Origin: DTYU01 sp040756575
GTDB lineage: Bacteria; Bacillota; Desulfotomaculia; Desulfotomaculales; Ammonificaceae
DNA length: 64,000 bases
Direction of reading: 5' to 3'
Assembly: GCA_040756575.1 (NCBI GenBank)
Contig: JBFLYP010000003.1
Location: 77,004 to 141,003 of the forward strand
The first letter of the stretch is position 1, and each line of letters begins with the position of its first letter. A program made the position numbers and the translations under genes. Positions 51,665-58,951 of the stretch are shown here, in pieces. The notes beneath the pieces were generated by a model. It saw nothing but the letters and a program-made list of their open reading frames with translations, was not told where the DNA came from and did not search any database.

Positions 51665-52412
51665 CCGTTATGCCCCCTGCAAGCAGCTGGCGCAAAGCAG
51701 AACACGCTTGATAGAAATCCGGATCCCGCCGCCATAGCTTATCCCCTGCGCCAACGTTCTGGTAAACGGCGACAACCTTCCCCGGCCGACGGGAAAGAAC
51801 CACCACCTGCCTGCCTAAAAATACCGCTTCCTCTATGCTATGGGTCACGAGGACAATCGTGCATTTGGTCCGGCTCCAGATTTCCAAAAGACCCTCTTGC
51901 AGCGCCTCCCTGGTAAGGGCGTCAAGCGAAGAAAACGGTTCGTCCATCAGCAATAGGTCCGGTTCCAAGGCCAGCGCCCGGGCAATAGCCACGCGCTGCC
52001 GCTGACCGCCTGAAAGCTGTCCCGGATACAGCATTCTTAGTTCGTACAGCCCGAGTTCACGAAGGATTTCTTCCACCTTCGCTTCCCGTTCCTTCCGGGG
52101 TACCCGCCTGACTTCAAGACCAAGGCAGGCGTTGGCAAAGGTGTTTTTCCAAGGTAAAAGGCCGTAGTCCTGAAGTATCAGTGCGGTTTTGCTGCGTCCG
52201 GCTTTGACCGGCTCGCCTGCAACCAGAACCTTACCCTGAAAGCTTTTCAGAAGCCCTGCCAGCACATAGAGAAGCGTGCTCTTGCCGCAGCCCGAGGGCC
52301 CGATAATGGCACAGGTTTCGCCCTTTTCTACCCGAAACGATATACCCTCCAGCGCCGCCACAGGGATCCTGGGCGTTTCATAAACCACCCGCAGATCATC
52401 GACAAGGATCAA
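51645..52412 (-). CDS. ABC transporter ATP-binding protein, SsuB/TauB family
   Basis: 255 residues. Walker A AIIGPSGCGKSTLLYVLAGLL, Q-loop LILQDYGLLPWKNTFANACLGL, signature LSGGQRQRVAIARALALEPDLLLMDEPFSSLD, and His switch VTHSIEEAVFLG. It drives import in the cluster. It overlaps the binding-protein gene by 4 bases. Confidence 0.95.
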   Translation of the reverse strand: MILVDDLRVVYETPRIPVAALEGISFRVEKGETCAIIGPSGCGKSTLLYVLAGLLKSFQGKVLVAGEPVKAGRSKTALILQDYGLLPWKNTFANACLGLEVRRVPRKEREAKVEEILRELGLYELRMLYPGQLSGGQRQRVAIARALALEPDLLLMDEPFSSLDALTREALQEGLLEIWSRTKCTIVLVTHSIEEAVFLGRQVVVLSRRPGKVVAVYQNVGAGDKLWRRDPDFYQACSALRQLLAGGITDEAPRV

Positions 52413-53371
52413 CTTCCGAGCACTCTTTCATCAACGAGATCCTTATAGTCCATCGCTTCCCGAAGGATCCCCTTTTCCATGAGCCACGCCGTCACCGCCT
52501 TAACGTCGGCGGGGTCGGGAAGCGCCGCCGGCGAAAAAACAACCTGCATCCCGTGTGGACCGCCCGGCAGAACCTCCTCCGGTACACGCGCCTTCTCCTT
52601 CAAGAGCGTGCTCCATCCGCCGGGGTTTCTTCGAATATCGTTCACAGCGCGATTGTACGCCGCCATGAGCCTTTTTAGCCCGTCGAGGCTCTCCGCGACT
52701 GTATCTTCCCTGACTATAATTACCGTCTGTGAGATGTTTTCCTTCGTATCGTCAATTATGAGACGCGCCCCCTTAGCCTCCGCAAGCGCCGCGAAGGGGT
52801 CTGGTAAAACCGCAGCCTTGACCTTTCCGCTTAAGAGTGCCTGCATCCGTAAAGGGATCTTCGGCATAGCGACTTTTTTAATCTCTTCCGGCGCAAGACC
52901 AGCCCTTCCCAAAAGTCTGTCGAGCACATACTCGTTTATAGTCTTGAGTGAGCACGCTACGGGAACGTTTTTAAGCTGCTTCGCACCGGTGATCCCGGAG
53001 CCCGGGGCGGCAAGAATCGCAAACCTTCCTTCTTCCGGCTTTACTCCCTGACAAACCGCCATCGCTTTTACCTTTGTCCCGCCGTGCCGCATCTGCGCAA
53101 CCGCTATCAGGTCCCCCACCGCCAAATCAATTTGTCCGGCGGTGAAAGCACTGTCCCGCTCTACCGCACTCGGGAATGAAACAAATTTGACCGTGAGCCC
53201 CGCCTCTTTAAGATAACCCTTCTCTTCTGCAACCCAGAACGGCAGGTTGTCTATAATAGGTAAAACCCCGATCGTCACTGCATCCCTGGACTGCTTACCG
53301 CACCCCGTAAGCGCCAGCAGTACCGACACCGGTAAAAAAATAAAAAGAAAAACGTATTTTTTCAACACCAC
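52409..53371 (-). CDS. ABC transporter substrate-binding lipoprotein (NMT1/SsuA-like)
   Basis: 320 residues. Lipoprotein signal with lipobox LALTGC (Cys24). The mature part follows the NMT1/SsuA pattern: VTIGVLPIIDNLPFWVAEEKGYLKEAGLTVKFV, IDLAVGDLIAVAQM, and VLPDPFAALAEAKG. It captures the ligand outside the membrane. A TPP riboswitch was looked for upstream and not seen. Confidence 0.92.
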   Translation of the reverse strand: MVLKKYVFLFIFLPVSVLLALTGCGKQSRDAVTIGVLPIIDNLPFWVAEEKGYLKEAGLTVKFVSFPSAVERDSAFTAGQIDLAVGDLIAVAQMRHGGTKVKAMAVCQGVKPEEGRFAILAAPGSGITGAKQLKNVPVACSLKTINEYVLDRLLGRAGLAPEEIKKVAMPKIPLRMQALLSGKVKAAVLPDPFAALAEAKGARLIIDDTKENISQTVIIVREDTVAESLDGLKRLMAAYNRAVNDIRRNPGGWSTLLKEKARVPEEVLPGGPHGMQVVFSPAALPDPADVKAVTAWLMEKGILREAMDYKDLVDERVLGS

Positions 53372-53559
53372 GTTTCCCTCCCGGCAATCTTTTGTCGCAT
53401 AATTTCGCCCCTGCTGCGGCCAATTCCTTCAGTAGTCCACGAAAACCTGTGCATCCCGTTTACAAGAATGCAACTCCCTCAATCTTGGATCGCTGCAAGT
53501 TTCGGCCTCTTCTTACTCCTTGAGGCAGCCGCAGCCTATTGAGCGGTTTACGACTTTTT

Positions 53560-53573
53560 GGGTTGATCAACCC
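53560..53573. promoter_or_regulatory. Perfect 14-base palindrome, candidate operator
   Basis: GGGTTGATCAACCC lies in the 308-base gap between the divergent ABC importer (start 53371) and the CBM gene (start 53680). The gap also contains TGCGACAAAAGA on the minus strand (53388-53399), a 12-mer repeated at 44007-44018. No regulator gene is adjacent. Confidence 0.45.
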
Positions 53574-53679
53574 GTTCACCTCCACCGGAAACCTAAAAAT
53601 TTTCAAGTATTTTTCTTTTGCTATAACGCCAATATAAAAGATAGATTAAAATTTCTCACAATAGGAGGAGGATCATACA

Positions 53680-53997
53680 ATGTTTGTTGCCAAAGGCAAA
53701 CATATTCTCGACAACCGCGTTGACATCAACCCATCTCCCGCGGTCAGGGGTAGGGAGGTTCTGGTACGTTACAACGGCCTCCTCAATAAATCGGGCGCCG
53801 ACCGCGTCTTTTGCCATTACGGGTACGACGGGTGGAAAAACGTGGCCACGGCTGAAATGAGAAGGGAGCCCGACGGTTCTTTCGCTGTCTCTTTACCTGT
53901 AATCGGCACGAGTGAAATCAATCTCTGCTTTAAAGACAGCGCAAACAACTGGGATAACAACAACGGATGGAACTGGATGAGCGACATTAAGTACTAA
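53680..53997 (+). CDS. Single CBM25-like carbohydrate-binding protein
   Basis: 105 residues with no signal peptide. The whole protein is one starch-binding-type beta sandwich: VRYNGLLNKSGADRVFCHYGYDGWKNV near 30-55 and INLCFKDSANNWDNNNGWNW near 80-99, the latter being the CBM25/CBM53 aromatic signature. ATAGGAGGAGG gives a strong start. Such domains normally sit on amylases; here it stands alone with its own hairpin after the gene. It may bind glycogen inside the cell or associate with a spore or storage granule. The role is inferred. Confidence 0.8.
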   Translation: MFVAKGKHILDNRVDINPSPAVRGREVLVRYNGLLNKSGADRVFCHYGYDGWKNVATAEMRREPDGSFAVSLPVIGTSEINLCFKDSANNWDNNNGWNWMSDIKY

Positions 53998-54023
53998 AAA
54001 AGATACCATGGAGTACGCACTTT

Positions 54024-54059
54024 GAAAGGGACATGCGCCTGTGGGTGCATGTCCCTTTC
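54024..54059 (+). terminator. Strong hairpin after the CBM gene
   Basis: Perfect 13-bp stem GAAAGGGACATGC/GCATGTCCCTTTC with a 10-base loop, 27 bases after the stop. The U-run is missing, so it may end or protect the mRNA without classic termination. Confidence 0.6.
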
Positions 54060-54168
54060 ATGCTCTAACATAAACGCTCTCAGGCATCGCCTCCCTTTGA
54101 AACTTGTCAGCAGCGCTGGCTCGTTATTTCTCCTCACCATACACTACCGACGCGGCATGAAAACCGGC

Positions 54169-54195
54169 TTGCAGCTTCGCTTGAAATGATATAAT
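54169..54195 (+). promoter_or_regulatory. Extended -10 promoter of the EcsC-like gene
   Basis: TATAAT (54190-54195) preceded by TG one base upstream; a weak TTGCAG (54169-54174) lies 15 bases further up. About 25 bases before the TTG start. Confidence 0.6.
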
Positions 54196-54219
54196 AACCT
54201 GAAAAGGGGGGCATCACTT

Positions 54220-54858
54220 TTGTTCGATTTCAATCCTTTCTCCGCCGGCACTTTCAACTCGATCCGCCGGCGCGTCCAGGTTCTGAAGCAGGATTATCCC
54301 AACTTGACTAAAGAAGAGTTGGCGCATGTACTGATCGGCGAAAAAAGCAGGTGGTGTGCTCTGGCGGGTTGTCTTACGGCCCTGCCTGCCGTTCTGCCCG
54401 GCCTTGGAACCCTCATTGCCATTCTTGCGGGTGCTGCTGCTGATATTACGATTTTGGGTTGGGCTATTACGCGGCTCGTCTTCGAACTCGCTACGCTTTA
54501 CGGGCGCGACCCTACCAGTCTCGAGGCGCAGCGAGAGGCCTTTGTTGCCTTCGGGCTGGCCGCCGGAGTACACAGTATTAACAAGCGCCTGAGCCGGCTT
54601 GCTGCTGCTCAACTCTCCAAACAGTTGACCGCAGAGCTTCTCGAAAGGACCTTGATAGCTTTAGGAGTCCGTGCCAGCCAGCGTCAACTCATTCCGCGGA
54701 TTCTGCCGTTCGCGGGTGTTTTGATCACCGGGGCGGTCAACTACCTTTTTACCCGTGCGATCGGCATGAAGATGCTGCGTTTTTACCAAGGTGGAACTTA
54801 TCCGGAAAACGGAATCGTGATTGACATCGAGACTACCGGTAGCGAAAAAACCGGATAA
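54220..54858 (+). CDS. EcsC-like / DUF697-like membrane-associated protein
   Basis: 212 residues, TTG start with AAGGGGGG. Two hydrophobic segments are present (about 48-90, CLTALPAVLPGLGTLIAILAGAAADITILGWAITRLVFELATLYG; and about 160-190). This Gly/Ala-rich pair around VLPGLGTL and a helix ADITILGWAITRLVFELATLYGRDP is the pattern of EcsC-type proteins. Its job is unknown. The last 26 bases overlap the rhomboid gene on the other strand. Confidence 0.6.
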   Translation: MFDFNPFSAGTFNSIRRRVQVLKQDYPNLTKEELAHVLIGEKSRWCALAGCLTALPAVLPGLGTLIAILAGAAADITILGWAITRLVFELATLYGRDPTSLEAQREAFVAFGLAAGVHSINKRLSRLAAAQLSKQLTAELLERTLIALGVRASQRQLIPRILPFAGVLITGAVNYLFTRAIGMKMLRFYQGGTYPENGIVIDIETTGSEKTG

Positions 54859-55495
54859 GGAGCGCCCCGGAAAGAAAACCGCCGACATGTGCCCACCAGG
54901 CAACGGTTTCGCCCGTTACCGCGAGCGAAGCAACACCGCTTAAAAGCTGCATCCCAAACCACAGAACCAGAAAAAGCACCGCAGGAATTTCAACCAGCGT
55001 AATAAAAATGAAAAGGGGCAGGAGTGTAAGAACACGCGAGCGAGGGAAGCTGATAAAGTAAGCTCCCAGAACACCTGCTACTGCACCGCTGGCTCCGATC
55101 GTCGGTATAGGCGCAGAAGGGTTCGCAAATATGTGTGCTAAGCTGCCGGCAAAACCGACCAGAAGGTAAAAAAGCATGAACCTGCCGCGGCCCATAGAGT
55201 CCTCCACATTGTCACCAAACACCCACAGGTATAGCATGTTGCCCAGTACGTGAAACCAGCCTCCGTGTAAGAACATCGCCGTTATAAAAGGAATGTAAGT
55301 AGCGGGGCTGAAAGGGTGGTCCAAAAGACGCGGCAGATCCCGCGTCGGAATCACCCCATAAAGGTGTACTAAATGGTCAAGCGCCTCCCGCGGCAGCGAA
55401 GCCTGGTAAAGAAACACAAGAAGATTTATGATGATAAAAGTCACGGTGACCGCGGGGAAGCTTCTTGAGCGAATGGTGTCTCGAATAGGGATCAT
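54833..55495 (-). CDS. Rhomboid family intramembrane serine protease
   Basis: 220 residues from the ATG at 55495 (AGGAGGG upstream). Six membrane helices; MFLHGGWFHVLGNMLYLWVFGDNVED has the conserved N/W/E residues, catalytic Ser lies in IGASGAVAGVLGAYF and His in AWWAHVGGFLSGALL. It cleaves membrane proteins within the bilayer. A 19-base tandem repeat containing TTCCATGAAATTTA lies upstream at about 55550-55588. Confidence 0.95.
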   Translation of the reverse strand: MIPIRDTIRSRSFPAVTVTFIIINLLVFLYQASLPREALDHLVHLYGVIPTRDLPRLLDHPFSPATYIPFITAMFLHGGWFHVLGNMLYLWVFGDNVEDSMGRGRFMLFYLLVGFAGSLAHIFANPSAPIPTIGASGAVAGVLGAYFISFPRSRVLTLLPLFIFITLVEIPAVLFLVLWFGMQLLSGVASLAVTGETVAWWAHVGGFLSGALLIRFFRYR

Positions 55496-55772
55496 TTTTT
55501 CCCTCCTGAGCGAAAGGTCTATTAAAAATAATACCACCCTCCAGGCAGGGTGTTCCATGAAATTTAGGGTATTCCATGAAATTTAAAGAAACTCGATTTA
55601 GTTGCTGCACTATCAAAACCCGTATAAAGTCGGGGTCAACCGGGGGTAAACCTTTAGGATAACGCTCCTTCTCCCGCGAAGCAGTGTTTAGGGGAGGCCT
55701 CGGAGCGTATTCCCGGGGAGAAAAATCTTTGCGAGAACGCCCCTTCTTACGGGAAGGTCCCGCCTGCCGGTC

Positions 55773-56888
55773 CTAATAATCCTTCGCTTCACTCCTCTGA
55801 TCGGGCTGCGACCGAGCTTTCTTTCCCGTTCCCGGAGGCTCCTCCCGTCCGCGCGGTAACATCTCTCGTATGTGGTACATTCTGCCCGCAGGGGGTGCAT
55901 TTGCTGCCCCTTCGCCCCGATTCACCCCTTGAGCAGACTTCTTGAAAATGGGAGAAGGAGCTCGCTTAAGCTGCTCGCCCGCTTCGGCCTTATTTTTCCG
56001 AACCTTGGTCTCTCCGGTACTGCCGGGACGGGCTATTTTTACTTTTTCCAGCCCAATACCCCGAACTCCGGTCTCTCCGCTGCCTTTTTTTCCTTGATTT
56101 CTCCCTTGTTGCTGCACCCTTGACGGCACTACTATCACCTTATCTTGATGGCCATCCCGGAGCAACTTCTCCACTGTCACCTGCTTGCGCCGCTCTATCT
56201 GGGCCAACCCCTCTTGCTTTAACTCGCGCACCGTCAGCACCTGTTCGTTGATGTCGGCCCCAACTTTCAATGCATACCTCCCGGGTGAGAGGCCCACACG
56301 GCGCGCTTCTTTTCGCAGCGATGACGGAACGGAGGCCGCCACAACCTTGGCCGGAACGTTCTTTTTTTCAAGCTGCCCAACCGCCGCCTGAGCCAACCGC
56401 TTTGTCTCCGGTACCGCAAATCCTCTCCGCACCTGAACTACGGTGACTAAAACGACTCCCGAACCTTCTGCTGAAAGATATTTCATATCCTCAGCCCGCT
56501 TTACTGCCAGCGCAATTGCTTCGGTTACCGGACGGCCCCTAAAAACCAACCCCGCGGCCAGCCGCCTGGCATCCTCGTTCAGCAGGTTGACCTCGATCAC
56601 CCTTTCCATCCGGTCAATACCAAACTCTATGCTCGGGTTAATGTCAAGCGCTACGTATGCCACCGGGCCGGTGCAAATGTAGCGGAGCATACCAAGGCCG
56701 ATAAACACAGTTATAACCGCAGCGGCCAAAGCAAGTGTCCACCATTGTTTCGCCACACCGCGGGAAAATGATACCTCTTCTCCTATCTCTGCCAAGGCAG
56801 GAGAAATGCGGCAAAACTCGCCTTCATCGGTAAAGACAATTCCCTCACCGTTTTTCTCTAATAGAATGCCCTTTTCTTGCCGCGTCAC
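55773..56888 (-). CDS. rsgI: RsgI-type anti-sigma-I factor
   Basis: 371 residues. The N-terminal cytoplasmic anti-sigma domain (1-48: GILLEKNGEGIVFTDEGEFCRI) is followed by a membrane helix (about 49-70). The RsgI middle domain has YVALDINPSIEFGIDRMERVIEV and LVFRGRPVTEAIALAV. The C-terminal ~130 residues are Lys/Arg/Gln/Pro-rich and disordered-looking, with no carbohydrate-binding or hydrolase module, unlike the cellulosome RsgIs. It should sequester the sigma factor encoded 162 bases upstream. Confidence 0.92.
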   Translation of the reverse strand: MTRQEKGILLEKNGEGIVFTDEGEFCRISPALAEIGEEVSFSRGVAKQWWTLALAAAVITVFIGLGMLRYICTGPVAYVALDINPSIEFGIDRMERVIEVNLLNEDARRLAAGLVFRGRPVTEAIALAVKRAEDMKYLSAEGSGVVLVTVVQVRRGFAVPETKRLAQAAVGQLEKKNVPAKVVAASVPSSLRKEARRVGLSPGRYALKVGADINEQVLTVRELKQEGLAQIERRKQVTVEKLLRDGHQDKVIVVPSRVQQQGRNQGKKGSGETGVRGIGLEKVKIARPGSTGETKVRKNKAEAGEQLKRAPSPIFKKSAQGVNRGEGAANAPPAGRMYHIREMLPRGREEPPGTGKKARSQPDQRSEAKDY

Positions 56889-57049
56889 CTTTTCACCTCC
56901 CTGACAGAGTTCGGCAAAACTCGAATTTGCCCTAATCTAACATAAATGGTATGCGATAGCAAGAACTGGGACCTGCGTGAAATAGTCACCCTCCGGTTTA
57001 TAACATTCCAACTTGGTCCGACAGCCGAGCACAGTCTTGCACGCCTCCT

Positions 57050-57748
57050 CTAACAGTACTTCAGGTAGGAATATAAATAGGTAAACTCCTCCGGATACCC
57101 GAATATCAGACTGACCGCCAGGATGTACCTCCGACCTCTCTCAAGCGTCTTGCGCGGCACCCCCGTAGCAACAGCAAGTTCATTTAAGGGAATGCGCTTA
57201 GTCTGAATCAAGCGGCTAAACAGCGCATCGTTCTCCGCGAGCACCCGCGCCGCCCTGAGGAAATTCGCCCGCGCATCCCGGTGTTTCGGTGAGGCATCAG
57301 CCAATTGTCTGAAAGTTAAACCGAAGTCTTTCAGCAGCTCACTATAACGTCTTATCTCTTCCCGGCGTTCCCTTACCGCCTCCTCTTCTGCAAACTGGTG
57401 ACACGCTACCTCTGCCGGCAACCCACCGCTCGCAGCTAACTCTTCCAGACTCTGTGCAGACTTTCGCGCCTCTTTACGTAAGTAATCCGCTATCCGGCTT
57501 CTGATAACCAGGCGGGCAAACGCGGGAAACGGAACACCCCGTTCATCCTTATAAGCGTCCACCGCTTCGTTAAAGGCGATCAGGGCAATACTCGCAGCAT
57601 CGTCGCTCCACGTTATGCGCTGTTTACAGGTGGCTCCGGCTGTATTCAGGATGAAACGCCGGTGCAGTTCCACCAACTTCTCTCTCGCTTGATGATCGCC
57701 GTTACGTGCCCGGGATAAGAGCTCGTCCCTGACCACCAGGTCATCCAA
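57050..57748 (-). CDS. sigI: RNA polymerase sigma factor SigI
   Basis: 232 residues. SigI region 2: AREKLVELHRRFILNTA, WSDDAASIALIAFNEAVDAYKDERGVPFPAFARLVIRSRIADYLRKEA (contiguous landmarks). Region 4-like C-terminus: RIPLNELAVATGVPRKTLERGRRYILAVSLI. It responds to heat or envelope/carbohydrate signals in relatives. It forms a pair with rsgI. The classic sigma-I promoter (ACCCCC...CGAA) was not found convincingly upstream. Confidence 0.94.
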   Translation of the reverse strand: MDDLVVRDELLSRARNGDHQAREKLVELHRRFILNTAGATCKQRITWSDDAASIALIAFNEAVDAYKDERGVPFPAFARLVIRSRIADYLRKEARKSAQSLEELAASGGLPAEVACHQFAEEEAVRERREEIRRYSELLKDFGLTFRQLADASPKHRDARANFLRAARVLAENDALFSRLIQTKRIPLNELAVATGVPRKTLERGRRYILAVSLIFGYPEEFTYLYSYLKYC

Positions 57749-58020
57749 CGAATTACACCCCGATTTTTCTACAAAGGAAAGATACGGTTTATTTCGCTAA
57801 AAAACACCTCATCTCCTTCCCGGAACGCCGGCCGCTGTGATATCGTGTCGAGATGCTTTGCCGAAAACACGCACAACTTTCCGCCGAACCAGCCGAAGTC
57901 ATACCAAAGCCGTCGTATCTTCAATAGGCAATCTATCCGTGGATTGAACTTTATCTTCTATAACCGGATTCGTACCATAACCGCTTTTTACAAGGGTCGT
58001 TTCTTTTACCTCAAAGACGC

Positions 58021-58224
58021 CTAACTCCCGGCCTCTTTGGCTGGCACCGCCGTACTCGGAGCAGCCTGGAGGGCCACCAGCCGAGTGCTAAGCCTGCTCA
58101 GGTGCACTCCCATCTCGTTCCGGGAATTATTCAACATCGTGAGGGCTTTGGAGAACCGCCCTTCTAATTCCTCCTGGAGTTGCCGCCACACCCTTTTGAA
58201 GGTTGCGCCCGAACCATTTGACAC
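58021..58224 (-). CDS. Possible small helical protein (uncertain)
   Basis: A 67-codon frame from a GTG without a ribosome-binding site. RVWRQLQEELEGRFSKALTMLNNSRNEMGVHLSRLSTRLVALQ is an amphipathic helix that could form a coiled coil. Its supposed start coincides with the TTGACA of the opposite-strand cadC promoter. No family recognised. The flanking stretch 57749-58020 shows no other feature. Confidence 0.3.
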   Translation of the reverse strand: MSNGSGATFKRVWRQLQEELEGRFSKALTMLNNSRNEMGVHLSRLSTRLVALQAAPSTAVPAKEAGS

Positions 58225-58268
58225 GGGTTCGCTGTGGGTATTATATAATAATTAAACACTTGCTTAAT
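58218..58268 (+). promoter_or_regulatory. cadC promoter with candidate metal-repressor operator
   Basis: TTGACA (58218-58223) and an AT-rich -10 zone (TTATAT at 58241-58246 gives 17-base spacing). An inverted repeat ATTAA-8-TTAAT (58251-58268) lies at the expected start point, where ArsR/CadC proteins bind. Confidence 0.55.
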
Positions 58269-58304
58269 CGTTGATAAACTTATAACGTTCGGGAGGGAGC
58301 TTGC

Positions 58305-58700
58305 ATGCGCGAACCGGCCAGGCGAACGGCCCCGGATGAAAATGTACGGCGATCCCGTAATAATGACATTTGCGACGGCTTCTGCCCGTCCAGGGAAACA
58401 GCACCGCTGAAGGACAAGATCCTTGAAGTAGCCGGCCTCTCGGAAGTCTTCAGGGTGCTCAGCGACGAAACGCGCACCAAGATCGTTTACCTCCTGTCGC
58501 ACCAGGAGCTGTGCGTATGCGACCTGGCCGAAGCACTTGAAATGAACCTGCCGGCAATTTCCCACCACCTGCGGCTGCTCAAAGCCCTGCGCCTGGTAAA
58601 GTACCGCCGTAGCGGCAAAATGGTCTTTTATTCGCTTGACGACCAGCACATCGTCAACCTGATCCGCGAAGCCCGGCAGCACCTCGCTGAAGGAAGGTAA
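58305..58700 (+). CDS. cadC: CadC-type ArsR/SmtB metal-sensing repressor
   Basis: 131 residues. Winged helix with LSDETRTKIVYLLSHQELCVCDLAEALEMNLPAISHHLRLLKAL. Both metal sites of CadC are present: ELCVCDL plus an N-terminal CDGFC Cys pair (Cd/Pb/Bi site), and the alpha5 zinc site DxH...HxxE (DQH then QHLAE). It should leave its operator on binding Cd, Pb or Zn and so induce the pump downstream. GGGAGGG precedes the ATG. Confidence 0.93.
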   Translation: MREPARRTAPDENVRRSRNNDICDGFCPSRETAPLKDKILEVAGLSEVFRVLSDETRTKIVYLLSHQELCVCDLAEALEMNLPAISHHLRLLKALRLVKYRRSGKMVFYSLDDQHIVNLIREARQHLAEGR

Positions 58701-58951
58701 AACGGATGCTGCCTCAACCTCTGGATTCGATTTGTGCTGCAGCCGCAGCGGGTGCGCGACCCATATTTTAGGCAACCGGCTGCCATTGCGATTGACAGCG
58801 TACAAAACATGTCGCAAAAATGCGCCGTTTTCATGCTCGGAGCCGGAGTTTGAACCGTCTTTTTGCCGCAGCCGCGACGGGTTTGTTTTATCCCCGGCCG
58901 TAACGCAGCGGCGGCCGTGTCAGCCATAACATCCAAGCGAGGTATCAAGCA

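Noticed and set aside
54214..54612. 132-codon minus frame opposite the EcsC-like gene
   Set aside because: Antisense to a gene with promoter, ribosome-binding site and membrane pattern; no motifs of its own.
58732..58929. Cys-rich 65-codon frame between cadC and cadA
   Set aside because: No ribosome-binding site and no family match; looks like a chance frame in GC-rich spacer.
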